Shown here: positions 40,433 through 49,810 of the stretch, piece after piece
Layout: the number at the start of each line of letters is the position of its first letter
Numbering within the stretch: the first letter of the stretch is position 1
From: Thermocatellispora tengchongensis
GTDB lineage: Bacteria > Actinomycetota > Actinomycetes > Streptosporangiales > Streptosporangiaceae
Assembly: GCF_014202315.1 (NCBI RefSeq)
Contig: NZ_JACHGN010000010.1
Span: forward strand, 310,001 to 374,000
DNA length: 64,000 nt
Reading direction: 5' to 3'
The notes under the pieces: generated by a model
Told to the model about the DNA's origin: nothing
The model's database searches: none
Seen by the model: the letters and a program-made list of their open reading frames with translations, nothing else
Program-made: the position numbers and the translations under genes

Positions 40433-41599
40433 GTGAACTCAGGAGTAACCCTCAAGAACGCGCCTTCTCGCGCACTGGCGTGGGCACTTCCGTACTGGAC
40501 TCGCGGGGCGCCGGGCCGCGAGACCCCGGCCGAGCTCTTCAGGGTGCTCTACACGGGGTGGGCCGTCGCCTTCGCGCTGAAGGTGCTGGGATCGTCGTGG
40601 GACGTCTCGTGGCACTTCAAGTGGCTGCGCGACGACCTCGCCCCGCCGCATCTGATCAACTCCGTCGGCACGGCCATCGTGGTCGCGCTGACCATCGTGC
40701 ACGGCTACACCGGCTACGGCGTGGACAAGACCGCGCTGCGCCTGATCCAGTGGGGGACCGGGATCTTCCTGGTCGCGGTGCCGCTCGACCTGATCAACCA
40801 CCGGATCAACGGGCTGGACATCACCTCGTGGAGCCCGTCGCACGTCCTGCTGTACGTCGGCACCGCGTTCATGATCGCGGGCGTGGTGCGCGGCTGGTTC
40901 GTGGGCGCGCCGCCCGGCGCGCGGCGCAACGTCGTGCTCGGCCTGTTCTTCCTGTACTTCTTCGAGAACATGTTCTTCCCCAACCAGCACCAGGAGTACG
41001 GCGTGCTCGGCATCGCCGCCTGGGACCGGGGCACCCCGTACGCCGAGCCGATCCTGATCCAGTTCGCCGCCGAGCAACTCGGCCGCCCGGTGGACCGGGG
41101 CATGGCGGTGGCGTTCTCGCTGCCGATGCCCGACTGGCTCTACCCGGTCTACTCGGTGGCCGCGTGCGCGCTGGTGCTCGTGGTCGCGCGCAAGATGGTG
41201 GGGCTGCGGTGGACGGCGACCCTGGTGGCCGCCGGGTTCGTGGCCTACCGGTGCGCGATCTGGCCGCTGCTGTACGTCGCCGACTTCCCGCCCTCGGCGG
41301 TGCCGTTCTTCCTGGTCGCGGCGGGCTTCGCGGTGGACGTGGCGTTCCTGGCGCCGCGCGTGCCGGCCGTCGTGCGGGCCCTGGGCGGTGCCGTGCTCGT
41401 CACCCTCGCCGCGTACGGCGCGCTGCTGGCGCAGTCGCAGCTCCTGGCCGCGCCGCCGCTCCCGCTCTCCTCGGCTCCCGTGGCCGCGGCGCTGCTCGCG
41501 GTGTTCTGGCTGGGCGCGGCCTGGGCCGTGCGCAGGTTCGGGCTTGAGCCGCGGGATCAGCCGATGGAGGCCCGGGTGAGCGTCACCGCGACCCCGTAG
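40433..41599 (+). CDS. conserved polytopic membrane protein next to copC/copD
   Basis: A 388-residue protein with nine or so hydrophobic segments, family unnamed to me. Histidines recur in or near the membrane: SWDVSWHFKWLRDDLAPPHL, LTIVHGYTGYG, INHRINGLD, SPSHVLLYVG and FFPNQHQEYG. Such spacing would suit metal or heme handling, which fits the adjacent copper genes, but this is inference. GTG 40433 is the most likely start; no good ribosome-binding site is close. Its last 43 bp overlap the 3' end of copD on the opposite strand. Confidence 0.8.
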   Translation: MNSGVTLKNAPSRALAWALPYWTRGAPGRETPAELFRVLYTGWAVAFALKVLGSSWDVSWHFKWLRDDLAPPHLINSVGTAIVVALTIVHGYTGYGVDKTALRLIQWGTGIFLVAVPLDLINHRINGLDITSWSPSHVLLYVGTAFMIAGVVRGWFVGAPPGARRNVVLGLFFLYFFENMFFPNQHQEYGVLGIAAWDRGTPYAEPILIQFAAEQLGRPVDRGMAVAFSLPMPDWLYPVYSVAACALVLVVARKMVGLRWTATLVAAGFVAYRCAIWPLLYVADFPPSAVPFFLVAAGFAVDVAFLAPRVPAVVRALGGAVLVTLAAYGALLAQSQLLAAPPLPLSSAPVAAALLAVFWLGAAWAVRRFGLEPRDQPMEARVSVTATP

Positions 41600-42630
41600 G
41601 CCAGCCCCATCACCGCGATCTCGGTGCCCGCCCAGGCGGCGAACGCGGTCGCGCGCCGCGCGGCGACGTGCGGCAGCAGGCGGAACCTGATGTGCGCCGC
41701 CAGCGGCACCAGCAGCGCGACCAGCGCGATCTTGGCGAGCAGCAGCAGGCCGTAGTCCGAGGTGAGGATCGCCCCCGGCAGTTCCACGCCGGGGGTGAGC
41801 GCCATCGTGGACAGGCCGGTGACCAGGCCCGACACGCTGACCAGCACCAGGCAGAGCGTGGCCAGCCTGGAGAACCTGGGCAGCACGGCGGCCAGCAGGT
41901 CGCGCCGCGCGGCCAGCAGCACGGCGATGGCGAGCAGCCCGCCGGTCCAGGCCGCCGAGCCCATCACGTGCAGCTCCATCGAGATCATGATCGGGTCGTG
42001 CCAGACCGAGTCGACGGCGTGCCCGGTCACCGGGATCGGCAGCAGCCCGAACAGGGCGACGCCGATGCGCAGCTCGGCCGGCACGCTCTCGCCGAACCGC
42101 ACCGCCAGCAGCCCCACCGCCGCGCAGGCCAGCGCGGTGGCGCCGCTGATCACCAGCCCCTGCCCGGCCCCCACGTCGCTCACGTACGCCGCGACGCTCG
42201 CCGGGGTGGGCACCGTGCCGGGGTTCAGCTCCGCCGCCTGGAACACCACGGTGACGAACGCGCACCCGGCCCAGGCCCAGGCCGCGGTCACCGCCGCGGC
42301 CCGCGCCCGCCGCGCCACCGGCTCCGTACGGGCGGGGTCGTCGAACCCGAGCAGCTTGGGCAGCAGGCTCAGCCCGATCACCGCCACGGCCGCCACGTCC
42401 AGCAGCACCCGCACCACCGGCAGCCCGAACTCCACGATCGGCCCCGGCACCGCGATCCCCGGCACCGGCTCCTCGGCGATCAGCACGGCCCCGGCCAGGG
42501 CCGCGGCCACCGCGCCCGCGACCAGCCCGCCGCCCACCCACAGGGCGCGGTCGCCCGCCGCCGGCGCGGCCTCGGCGAGGTGCTCGCCGCCGCGGTCGGG
42601 AGGGGCGGGGGAGGAGGTGGAGACGGACAT
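41557..42630 (-). CDS. copD: CopD family copper transport membrane protein
   Basis: A 357-residue inner-membrane protein with eight or nine hydrophobic segments. The CopD/PcoD domain is marked by ELHVMGSAAWTGGLLAIAV, with the HVMGSAAWTGG core around residue 220, and VTGHAVDS with another His; LTSDYGLLLLAKIALVAL follows. CopD works with periplasmic CopC to take up copper. It starts 7 bp after the copC stop, so the two are cotranscribed, copC first. The C-terminus overlaps the membrane-protein gene 40433-41599 in antisense. Confidence 0.9.
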   Translation of the reverse strand: MSVSTSSPAPPDRGGEHLAEAAPAAGDRALWVGGGLVAGAVAAALAGAVLIAEEPVPGIAVPGPIVEFGLPVVRVLLDVAAVAVIGLSLLPKLLGFDDPARTEPVARRARAAAVTAAWAWAGCAFVTVVFQAAELNPGTVPTPASVAAYVSDVGAGQGLVISGATALACAAVGLLAVRFGESVPAELRIGVALFGLLPIPVTGHAVDSVWHDPIMISMELHVMGSAAWTGGLLAIAVLLAARRDLLAAVLPRFSRLATLCLVLVSVSGLVTGLSTMALTPGVELPGAILTSDYGLLLLAKIALVALLVPLAAHIRFRLLPHVAARRATAFAAWAGTEIAVMGLAYGVAVTLTRASIG

Positions 42631-42637
42631 CGGGGGC

Positions 42638-43378
42638 TTACTCCTTGCCTGCCGGGGTGGCGGTGTCCTGCACAGTGGCACTGTCGTCCACGGTGGTGCT
42701 GCCCTGCGTGGTGGTGCTGCCCTGTGCTGTGGCGCTGCCCTGCGCGGGGGCGGCGTTGCGGCGCATGGCGACGACCGTGGCGCCGGCCAGCAGGACCAGG
42801 GCCACGGCGATCCACAGCACCGCCATGCCGGCGCCGCCGTTCTGGGACGCCTCGGCCGCCTGCGCGCTGAGCTCGCGCCGCTCCGCGTCCGCGGCCCTGT
42901 CGGAGGCGGCCCCGTCAGAGGCGGCATCGTCAGAGGCGGCATCGGCGGCGGCGTCGGACGCGCCGTCAGATGCGGCGGGGGCCGGGGTCGGGGCCACGCT
43001 GGGCCCGCCTCCCCCGGCCTTGGTGAGGGTGAAGGTCAGCTTGCCCGTCACCGGGTGGCCGTCGGAGGACAGGATGCGGTAGCCGATCACGTACTCGCCG
43101 GCCGGGCCCAGGGGGGCCACGCGCGCGGTCACGTCGGGGCCGTCCACTTCGGGGGCGCCCTGCTCGTAGCGGGCGCCGTCGGGGCCCGTGACCGTGAGCT
43201 GCGTGAAGCCGCGGCGCACGGGCTGGTCGAAGGTGAGCGTGACCCGCTCGGGGGCCTCGGCGAGCGTGGCGCCGTCCTTGGGGTCGCTGCCCGTCAGCAC
43301 GTTGTGCGCCAGCGCCGCGGGCGCCGCGAACGCGAGCGCCGCGGACACGAGCGCCAGGACCGTGAGTAGCCGCCGCAC
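42638..43378 (-). CDS. copC: CopC domain copper-binding protein
   Basis: A 246-residue exported protein. A signal peptide (about 1-25, LLTVLALVSAALAFAAPAAL) ends at AHNVLTGSDP, placing the N-terminal His at the mature end, where CopC proteins bind copper; a second His lies in SSDGHPVTG. The CopC domain runs to about residue 125. A Ser/Asp/Ala-rich linker, a C-terminal membrane segment (MAVLWIAVALVLLAGATVVA) and a tail of QGSTT-type repeats follow. So the domain is tethered to the outer face of the membrane. GTG start behind ggagagga. Confidence 0.92.
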   Translation of the reverse strand: MRRLLTVLALVSAALAFAAPAALAHNVLTGSDPKDGATLAEAPERVTLTFDQPVRRGFTQLTVTGPDGARYEQGAPEVDGPDVTARVAPLGPAGEYVIGYRILSSDGHPVTGKLTFTLTKAGGGGPSVAPTPAPAASDGASDAAADAASDDAASDGAASDRAADAERRELSAQAAEASQNGGAGMAVLWIAVALVLLAGATVVAMRRNAAPAQGSATAQGSTTTQGSTTVDDSATVQDTATPAGKE

Positions 43379-43532
43379 CGATCTTCCTCTCCGCAGTGAA
43401 CGTCCCCAGACATGGTGCCATGACCGCTGATCGGGGGACTTCACGGCGGCCGGGCGGCCCGCGTACGATCCGACACACCTCGCGTGCGGAGGGCCGTCAC
43501 GGCGCCCCGTGCGCCGCGCCCAGGGAGTACGT

Positions 43533-44816
43533 ATGACCGCCGTCCCCCCGGCCTCCGATCTCCCCGCCGTGCCCGCCGCGCTGGCCGAGCCGGTCGCCCG
43601 GGTGCGGGCCCGCTGGGTCGCGCTCATCTCGCTGGCCAACCTCGCGCTGTGGATGGGGTACTTCGGCCCGCTCCAGGTGCTGCTGCCCGAGCAGGTCGCC
43701 GGGATCGACCCGGAGGGCAAGGAGATCGCGCTGGCCTGGGTGACCGGGCTGGGCGCCGCGGTGGCCATGGTGGCCACGCCGCTGGCGGGCGCGCTGTCCG
43801 ACCGCACCACGGGCCGGTTCGGGCGGCGCCACCCCTGGACCGTGGGCGGGGCCGCGGGAGGGGCGCTCGCGCTCGGGTTCCTGGCCTTCCAGGACTCCCT
43901 GGCCGGGGTGATCGCCGGCTGGTGCCTGGCGCAGGGGGCGCTGAACGCGATGCAGGCCGCGCTCACCGCGGGGGTGCCGGACCACGTGCCGGTGCGCCAG
44001 CGGGGCGAGGTGTCGGGCTGGATCGGGGTCCCGCAGAGCCTCGGCGTGGTGGTGGCGGTCGTGCTGGTGACCTACGTGGCCACCACCCTCCGGTCCGGAT
44101 ATTTCCTGATCGCGGCGCTGATTCCGCTCTGCGTGCTCCCGTTCGTGCTCGCCACCTCCGACCCGCCCCTGCCCCGCGCGCACCGCCGCCCGTTCCGGCT
44201 CCCGCGCCTCGCCCCGGCGGCCGGCGCGGCGGGGGCGTACCGCGACTTCGCCTGGGCCTGGACGACCCGGTTCCTGATGCAGCTCGGCAACTCCATCGCG
44301 TTGCTGTACCTGCTGTACTTCCTCACCGACGCGGTGGGTTACGAGCGGCTGTTCCCCGGGCAGGACGCCGCGCAGGGCCTGCTCGTGCTGATCCTGATCT
44401 ACACCGCGGCCGTCGTGCTGACCACCGTCGTCGCCGGGATCGTCTCCGACCGTCTCGGCAGGCGCAGGACGCTGGTCACGATCTCGGGCCTGGTCTCCGC
44501 CGTGCCCGCGCTGATGCTGGCCTTCTGGCCCACCTGGCCGGTCACCGTGGCCGCCGCGGTCGTGCTGGGCGTCGGCTTCGGCGTCTACCTGTCGGTGGAC
44601 AACGCGCTGGTCACCCAGGTGCTCCCCTCCGCGGCAGGCCGGGCCAAGGACCTCGGCGTGATCAACATCGCCGCCTCGGGGCCGCAGGTGCTCGGCCCGG
44701 TCATCGCCGGGCCCGTCGTCGCGGGGCCCGGCGGCTACACGGCGCTGTACCTGACCTCGGCCGGGCTCACCGTGCTCGGCGCCGTGCTGGTGCGCCGCAT
44801 CCGCTCGGTGCCCTAG
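43533..44816 (+). CDS. MFS transporter, glycoside-pentoside/SLC45-like
   Basis: A 427-residue, 12-segment major facilitator protein. The first loop motif GALSDRTTGRFGRRHPW and the second-half GIVSDRLGRRRTLVT are characteristic of the sucrose/glycoside-pentoside-hexuronide-like branch. It probably moves a sugar or glycoside with protons. ATG 43533 with caggga upstream. Single gene; copC lies on the other strand upstream. Confidence 0.87.
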   Translation: MTAVPPASDLPAVPAALAEPVARVRARWVALISLANLALWMGYFGPLQVLLPEQVAGIDPEGKEIALAWVTGLGAAVAMVATPLAGALSDRTTGRFGRRHPWTVGGAAGGALALGFLAFQDSLAGVIAGWCLAQGALNAMQAALTAGVPDHVPVRQRGEVSGWIGVPQSLGVVVAVVLVTYVATTLRSGYFLIAALIPLCVLPFVLATSDPPLPRAHRRPFRLPRLAPAAGAAGAYRDFAWAWTTRFLMQLGNSIALLYLLYFLTDAVGYERLFPGQDAAQGLLVLILIYTAAVVLTTVVAGIVSDRLGRRRTLVTISGLVSAVPALMLAFWPTWPVTVAAAVVLGVGFGVYLSVDNALVTQVLPSAAGRAKDLGVINIAASGPQVLGPVIAGPVVAGPGGYTALYLTSAGLTVLGAVLVRRIRSVP

Positions 44817-44893
44817 CGGGGCGGCGGTGAAGCCGGCCCCCGGGGCGCCCAGGCCATGGGAACACCGGTCCTGCTCAGGATGTTGCACCGGAC

Positions 44894-45727
44894 ATGATCA
44901 CCGGCACCGTGGACACCACCCAGGAGCTGGCCGCGTTCCTGCGGACCCGGCGCGAGCGGCTGGACCCGCGCGATTTCGGCCTGCCGTCGCGCCGGAAGGC
45001 CCGGCGGACCCCGGGACTGCGCCGCGAGGAGGTCGCCGAACTGGCCGGGGTCAGCGTCGACTACATCGTGCGGCTGGAACAGGCCCGCGGGCTGCGGCCC
45101 TCGGCGGACGTGGTGGAGGCGCTGGCGCGGGCGCTGCGGCTGGCCCCCGACGAGCGCGCCTACCTCTTCGACCTGGCCCGGCAGCGTCCCCCCGGGGCCG
45201 CCAAGCCCGCCACCGCCGCGCCGCCGCCGCTGGCCCGGCTGGTCGCCGATTTGTCGCCGCTGCCGGCCATGCTGCTGAACCACCGCTTCGACATCCTGGC
45301 CTGGAACCACGAGATGGCGAGGCTGATGCTGGACTTCGACACCTTGCCGCCGTCGCAGCGCAATGTGATGTGGCTGTGCCTGATACATCCGCCGACCCGC
45401 GCGATGTACGCCGACCGCGAACGCGTCCTGCGGGAGGGGATCGCCCACCTGCGCGCCGCGTGGGCCGCGCATCCGGAGGATCGGGAGTTGTCCGGCCTCA
45501 TCGCCGAGTTCATGGCTCGCGACGAGGAGTTCGCGCGGCTGTGGGCCGAGCGGGACGTCAAGGTCAACGGCCGCGGGCACAAGACGATGCGGCATCCCGA
45601 GGCCGGTGTGATCACGGTGCAGTTCGAGGTGCTCATGCCACTTCAAGATCCGGACCAGCGGTTGATGATCTGCCGCGCCGCCGACGATGAGAGCCAGTCG
45701 GCCCTGGACCGGTTGTGCGCACGGTGA
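44894..45727 (+). CDS. XRE-family regulator with MmyB-like ligand domain
   Basis: A 277-residue regulator. The helix-turn-helix occupies about residues 10-75 (LAAFLRTRRERLDPRDFGLP, GLRREEVAELAGVSVDYIVR, LEQARGLRPS). The rest is the MmyB-like PAS-type ligand-binding domain, with NHRFDILAWNHEMARLML and a C-terminal HPEAGVITVQFEVLMPLQDP. MmyB was first seen in the methylenomycin cluster and the domain is thought to bind fatty acids. In many actinomycetes such regulators sit next to a short-chain dehydrogenase, as here (convergent SDR). Confidence 0.92.
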   Translation: MITGTVDTTQELAAFLRTRRERLDPRDFGLPSRRKARRTPGLRREEVAELAGVSVDYIVRLEQARGLRPSADVVEALARALRLAPDERAYLFDLARQRPPGAAKPATAAPPPLARLVADLSPLPAMLLNHRFDILAWNHEMARLMLDFDTLPPSQRNVMWLCLIHPPTRAMYADRERVLREGIAHLRAAWAAHPEDRELSGLIAEFMARDEEFARLWAERDVKVNGRGHKTMRHPEAGVITVQFEVLMPLQDPDQRLMICRAADDESQSALDRLCAR

Positions 45728-45737
45728 CGCCCGAACC

Positions 45738-45771
45738 GTCCGTCCGCGCACTGAGTCCGTCCGCGCACTGA
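45738..45771. repeat. 17-bp direct tandem repeat, two copies
   Basis: gtccgtccgcgcactga occurs twice head to tail, right after the XRE gene and before the convergent SDR gene. Confidence 0.85.
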
Positions 45772-45792
45772 GCAGGACCTTCGCGACGGACC

Positions 45793-46626
45793 CTAGGCCG
45801 GTCCGTTCCGCCGGCCTCCGGTGGCGCGGGCGACGGCGCGGGTCGCGGCGCGTACGGCCGCCTCGGGGGCGAGGCGGGCCAGCAGCCAGGCGATCCGCGC
45901 CGACCCCGGCGCCACCACCAGCGCGCGGTTGCGCGCGACTCCGCGCATGATGTCGGCGGCCAGCTTGTGCGCCGGGTACAGCCGCCCCTGCACCTGGACC
46001 GCTCCCTCGCGGGCGTGCCGCGCGATCCCGGTCGGCGGCAGGCCCGGGTTGACGTGGTCCAGCAGCGGCGTGTCCACGAACCCCGGGCACACGGCGGTCA
46101 CCCGTACGCCGTGCGCGGCGGCCTCGGCGCGCAGCGCCAGCGACAGGCCGACCACGGCGTGCTTGGAGGCGGTGTAGGGCAGCATCAGCGGCGCGGGCAG
46201 CAGCCCGGCGACCGAGGCGGTGTTGACGATGTGGCCGCGCCCCTGCGCCACCATGATCGGGTACGCGGCCCGGACGCCGTGCACCACGCCGCGCAGGTTG
46301 ACGTCCAGCACCCGGTCCCAGTGCTCGGCCGTCAGCTCCTCGGCGTGACCGCCGGCCGCGATGCCGGCGTTGTTGAACACGAAGTCCAGCCGCCCGTGCC
46401 GGGCCGCCACGTCCTCGATCGCGGCGCGCACCGCCGCCGCGTCGGTGACGTCGAGGCGCGCGGACTCCACGCCGTACTCCTTGGCCACGCGGGCCGCGGC
46501 CTCGCCGTCGATGTCGGCGACGGTCACCGCGAGGCCGCGCCGCGCCAGCTCGCGCACCACCGCCCTGCCGATCCCCGACGCCCCTCCGGTCACCACCGCC
46601 GTGCGTACGCCACCGGGCCCTGCCAC
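45793..46626 (-). CDS. SDR family NAD(P)-dependent oxidoreductase
   Basis: A 277-residue short-chain dehydrogenase. The cofactor motif TGGASGIG is at 14-21, NNAG at about 86, the active-site Ser in NTASVAG (about 138-142), and Tyr-Lys in YTASKHAVVG (about 152-156). The longer C-terminus (RIAWLLARLAPEAAVRAATR) with its hydrophobic, basic helix is common in a membrane-associated actinobacterial SDR subgroup. Substrate unknown. It is convergent with the XRE/MmyB regulator. Confidence 0.9.
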   Translation of the reverse strand: MAGPGGVRTAVVTGGASGIGRAVVRELARRGLAVTVADIDGEAAARVAKEYGVESARLDVTDAAAVRAAIEDVAARHGRLDFVFNNAGIAAGGHAEELTAEHWDRVLDVNLRGVVHGVRAAYPIMVAQGRGHIVNTASVAGLLPAPLMLPYTASKHAVVGLSLALRAEAAAHGVRVTAVCPGFVDTPLLDHVNPGLPPTGIARHAREGAVQVQGRLYPAHKLAADIMRGVARNRALVVAPGSARIAWLLARLAPEAAVRAATRAVARATGGRRNGPA

Positions 46627-46845
46627 GCCACCGCCTCCTCGCCGTACTCGCTCCCGCCCAGATTCCCATGACCTGCCACTGTTGTACCAATCATGTAATA
46701 GCGCGGAGAGAGCGTAGGCCGCCGGTCACTCTGAGCGCACGGAAACCCGCCACAGATAAGCCTCGGAGTGATGTGACTAACCCCGAGTGGAACAGGACCA
46801 ACCCCCTCTGCGTGGAGTGACATCGCGGTCGCGATTGGTAGTGGA

Positions 46846-48402
46846 ATGCTGCGTGCCATGGCAGTATCCGCTCCCCGCCCCCTCCTGGGAGCCGTGCTCT
46901 TGTTGTTCGTCAGTGCCGCATGGGGGTCGGCGTTCCCACTGATGAAGGATCTGATCGTCCGGATGCCGGTCGCCGACCTGCTCACCGAGCGTTACGGTCT
47001 GGCCGCGCTGGTGCTGTTCGCCATCCGGCCGCGGGCCTTCCGCGGGTTGCGCCAGGGCACGTGGACGCGGGGGATCGTGCTCGGCCTGCTGTTCGGTGTC
47101 GGCCAGACGGCGCAGGCGGTGGCCCTGCAGAGCCTGCCGTCGCCGGTGTCCGGCTTCGCCGTCGGCTGCAACGTCGTGATGACGCCACTGCTCGGTCTGG
47201 TACTCCTACGGGTGCGGGTATCAAAGCGGGTGTGGGCGGCGGTCGCGCTGTCGGCGATAGCGATGGCCGCTTTCACGTTGCTGCAGGGCTACGAGGGCGG
47301 CGACGTGTCCGTGCTGGCCCTGACGGCCACCCTGATGGCGGCGGCGCTGTACGCCGTGCACACGCTGGTGCTCGGCCTGGTCTCCACCAAGCGCTACGAC
47401 AGCTACGCGATCACCGTCATCCAGCTCGGCACGATCGCCCTGATGACCGGGGTCGTGGCCGCCCCCGGCGGGCTCACCCTGCCCCGGGGGCCGGGCGACT
47501 GGGCCGTGCTCAGCCACCTGGCCCTGGTCTCGTGCGCCCTCGGCTTCCTGGCCAGGACCTACGCCCAGGCCCACGTCTCCGCGGTGCCGACGGCGGTCCT
47601 GCTCGCCTCCCAGCCGCTCTGGGTCGCCCTCTTCGCCGTCCTGGGCTACGGCGAGTCCATCACGTGGAGCATGGTCCTCGGCGGCGTTCTGGTCGCCATC
47701 GCCATGCTCCTGGTCGTGGAGCCCGGACGTCCCCAGGACCTGGCCGCCGCCGCGGCCCCCGGTCCCGGGGCCGATCCCCCCGGCCTCGCGACCCCGCCCC
47801 CCGGCCTCCCCGCCCTCCAGGGGGAGGCCGGGGACCGCGCGGACACCGCGTCCTCCTGCGACGCCTTCGGCGAGGACGAGACCGACATCGAGGCCGAACG
47901 GCACGAACACCTCATCCGCGTTCGCATGCGCGCCTCGCAGATCCTGCTCGACCTGCGGGACGGACAGGCCGCACCGGCATGTCCCGAACTGCCCCCGCAG
48001 GTGCCGTACGAGATCTGCTTCGGGCCGCCCCCGACGAGTGAGGAGCCCACCACGATGGATTCGAACCCGTCCCGGGTCGGCCGGGACGACACCCCCGCCT
48101 CGTTACCCGCGGCCGCGGAGCGGAGCGACCCGGGGCGGCCAGAGCGGAGCGACCCGGGGCACCCGGAGCGGCCGGAGCGCAGTGCCCAGGGTTGTCCGGA
48201 GCGGCCGGAGCGGAGCGGCCTGGAGCAGATGGTCGAACGCGCCATGGCCGTCGTGCGCGACCGCGCCGACCCCGAGGTCTCGCGCGTCCAGATCCCCCTG
48301 ATCGCCGCCGCCGAACTGGCCGCGGCCGAGCCCCCCGGCCCCGAGGAGGAACCCAGCGCCGTCACCGAGGACGGCGAGCAACATCCCGAAACGGCCCGCT
48401 GA
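46846..48402 (+). CDS. EamA family transporter with a long repetitive C-terminal tail
   Basis: A 518-residue protein. Residues about 8-290 are a normal ten-segment EamA/DMT exporter (LLLFVSAAWGSAFPLMKDLI, ESITWSMVLGGVLVAIAMLL). The remaining 220 residues are unusual: a Pro/Ala/Gly stretch, then an amphipathic segment HEHLIRVRMRASQILLDLRD, then repeats of RSDPGRPE / RSDPGHPERPE / RSAQGCPERPE, then LEQMVERAMAVVRDRADP. No stop or frame shift separates the parts. DMT proteins usually end at about 300 residues. ATG 46858 is an alternative start. Confidence 0.85.
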   Translation: MLRAMAVSAPRPLLGAVLLLFVSAAWGSAFPLMKDLIVRMPVADLLTERYGLAALVLFAIRPRAFRGLRQGTWTRGIVLGLLFGVGQTAQAVALQSLPSPVSGFAVGCNVVMTPLLGLVLLRVRVSKRVWAAVALSAIAMAAFTLLQGYEGGDVSVLALTATLMAAALYAVHTLVLGLVSTKRYDSYAITVIQLGTIALMTGVVAAPGGLTLPRGPGDWAVLSHLALVSCALGFLARTYAQAHVSAVPTAVLLASQPLWVALFAVLGYGESITWSMVLGGVLVAIAMLLVVEPGRPQDLAAAAAPGPGADPPGLATPPPGLPALQGEAGDRADTASSCDAFGEDETDIEAERHEHLIRVRMRASQILLDLRDGQAAPACPELPPQVPYEICFGPPPTSEEPTTMDSNPSRVGRDDTPASLPAAAERSDPGRPERSDPGHPERPERSAQGCPERPERSGLEQMVERAMAVVRDRADPEVSRVQIPLIAAAELAAAEPPGPEEEPSAVTEDGEQHPETAR

Positions 48403-48412
48403 CCCCCTCGAC

Positions 48413-48450
48413 GGCGTTCCGGCCGCCCCACCCACCCCGGCCGGAACGCC
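48413..48450. terminator. hairpin between convergent genes
   Basis: A perfect 12-bp stem (GGCGTTCCGGCC and its complement) with a 14-nt loop between the EamA gene and the convergent kinase gene. Likely bidirectional terminator. Confidence 0.7.
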
Positions 48451-48463
48451 CCCCACTCGCCGG

Positions 48464-49810
48464 TCAGGTGTCGGCCAGGGGGAGGCGGGCCACGAAGCGG
48501 GCCCCTATCGGGCTGTCCTCGACGGTGAGCATGCCGCCGTGCTCCCGGGCGATCTCCCGGGCGATGGGGAGGCCCAGGCCGGTGCCGCCGGCGTCCTTGC
48601 TCCTGGCGGCGTCCAGGCGGGTGAAGCGCTGGAAGACGACCTCGCGCTTGTCGGGCGGGATGCCGGTGCCGTCGTCCAGGACCTCCAGGACCGCGGTGCC
48701 GCCCGACTGGGCGACGGTGACGGTGACGCGCTCGGAGGCGTGGCGTTCGGCGTTGTCCACCAGGTTGGTGAGCATGCGGGCCAGGCGGAGGCGGTCGCCG
48801 TAGACCTTGACGCCGGGCTCCAGGACGCGCGAGACGTGCACCCGGCGGGCGCGGCGGTTCAGCTCGCTGGTAACGAGCTGCGACAGGTCCAGCAGCTCGC
48901 GGGTCGAGGGGGCGCCGGCGTCCAGCCTGGCGAGCATGAGCAGGTCGCTGACCAGGGCCTCCAGCCGTTCCAGGCTGTCGAGCTGGGCGTGGGAGACCTC
49001 CATCCAGTCGGTCTCCTCCGGGTGCAGCATCGCCGCCTCCACCTGGGCCCGCATCGCGGTGAGCGGGCTGCGCAGGTCGTGGGAGGCGTCGGAGGCGAAA
49101 CGGCGCTGCTGCTCGACCAGCTTCTCCAGGCGGTCGAGGGTCTGGTTGACGATGACCGCCAGGCGGCGGATCTCGTCGTGGGCCGCCGGTACGGGCACGC
49201 GGCGGCCCAGGTCGGTGACGTTGATCTCGGCCAGCTCGGCGCTGATGTCGTCCACGGGGCGCAGGGTCTTGCCCACGATCCGGTACGTCCCCAGGGCGGT
49301 GATCACGACGAGCAGCACGCTGCCCGCGGCGAGCAGGCCGACGAGCCGGGGGTCCACGTACCAGGGCACCGCGGTGTCGGCGGCGTACACGGTCCAGTCG
49401 CTCTCCTCCCGGTAGACACGGAAGGCGACGACGATCATGCAGGTGTCGGGGAAGGCGGGCAGGGCGCACTCCTCGCGGCCGGCTCTCATGGCGCTGCGCG
49501 AGATGGTCATGTGGCTGATCGGCGGCTGACCGAGGAGGGCGGGCGTGGCGGAGATGACCCGCCCCTCGGAGTTGACCACCTGCACGTACTTCACCTCGGT
49601 GGCGGGCAGCACGGCCGGCAGCACGCCCCGCTCGACCAGGTGGACGACCTTGAGCGAGGCGTTGGTGATCTGGTCGGTGCGGTAGCTCTCGGCCAGCCCG
49701 TGCACGCCGAGCAGCGCGAGCACCGCGACGGCGAGGCTGAGCAGGGCCATCACCACGCTGGCGATGATCGTCAGTCGCTTCCGCAGTGACCAGTGCCTGC
49801 TGACGCTCAC
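48464..49810 (-). CDS. orphan sensor histidine kinase
   Basis: A 448-residue kinase with an N-terminal membrane segment (about 12-37), an extracellular domain of about 120 residues with two Cys (REECALPAFPDTCMI) probably paired, a second membrane segment (about 157-178), HAMP, the HisKA helix FASDASHDLRSPLTAMRAQ (His at about 246) and a HATPase domain (LVDNAERHAS, LDDGTGIP, GGTGLGLPIA). It is complete, but no response-regulator gene is adjacent on either side. Confidence 0.92.
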   Translation of the reverse strand: MSVSRHWSLRKRLTIIASVVMALLSLAVAVLALLGVHGLAESYRTDQITNASLKVVHLVERGVLPAVLPATEVKYVQVVNSEGRVISATPALLGQPPISHMTISRSAMRAGREECALPAFPDTCMIVVAFRVYREESDWTVYAADTAVPWYVDPRLVGLLAAGSVLLVVITALGTYRIVGKTLRPVDDISAELAEINVTDLGRRVPVPAAHDEIRRLAVIVNQTLDRLEKLVEQQRRFASDASHDLRSPLTAMRAQVEAAMLHPEETDWMEVSHAQLDSLERLEALVSDLLMLARLDAGAPSTRELLDLSQLVTSELNRRARRVHVSRVLEPGVKVYGDRLRLARMLTNLVDNAERHASERVTVTVAQSGGTAVLEVLDDGTGIPPDKREVVFQRFTRLDAARSKDAGGTGLGLPIAREIAREHGGMLTVEDSPIGARFVARLPLADT

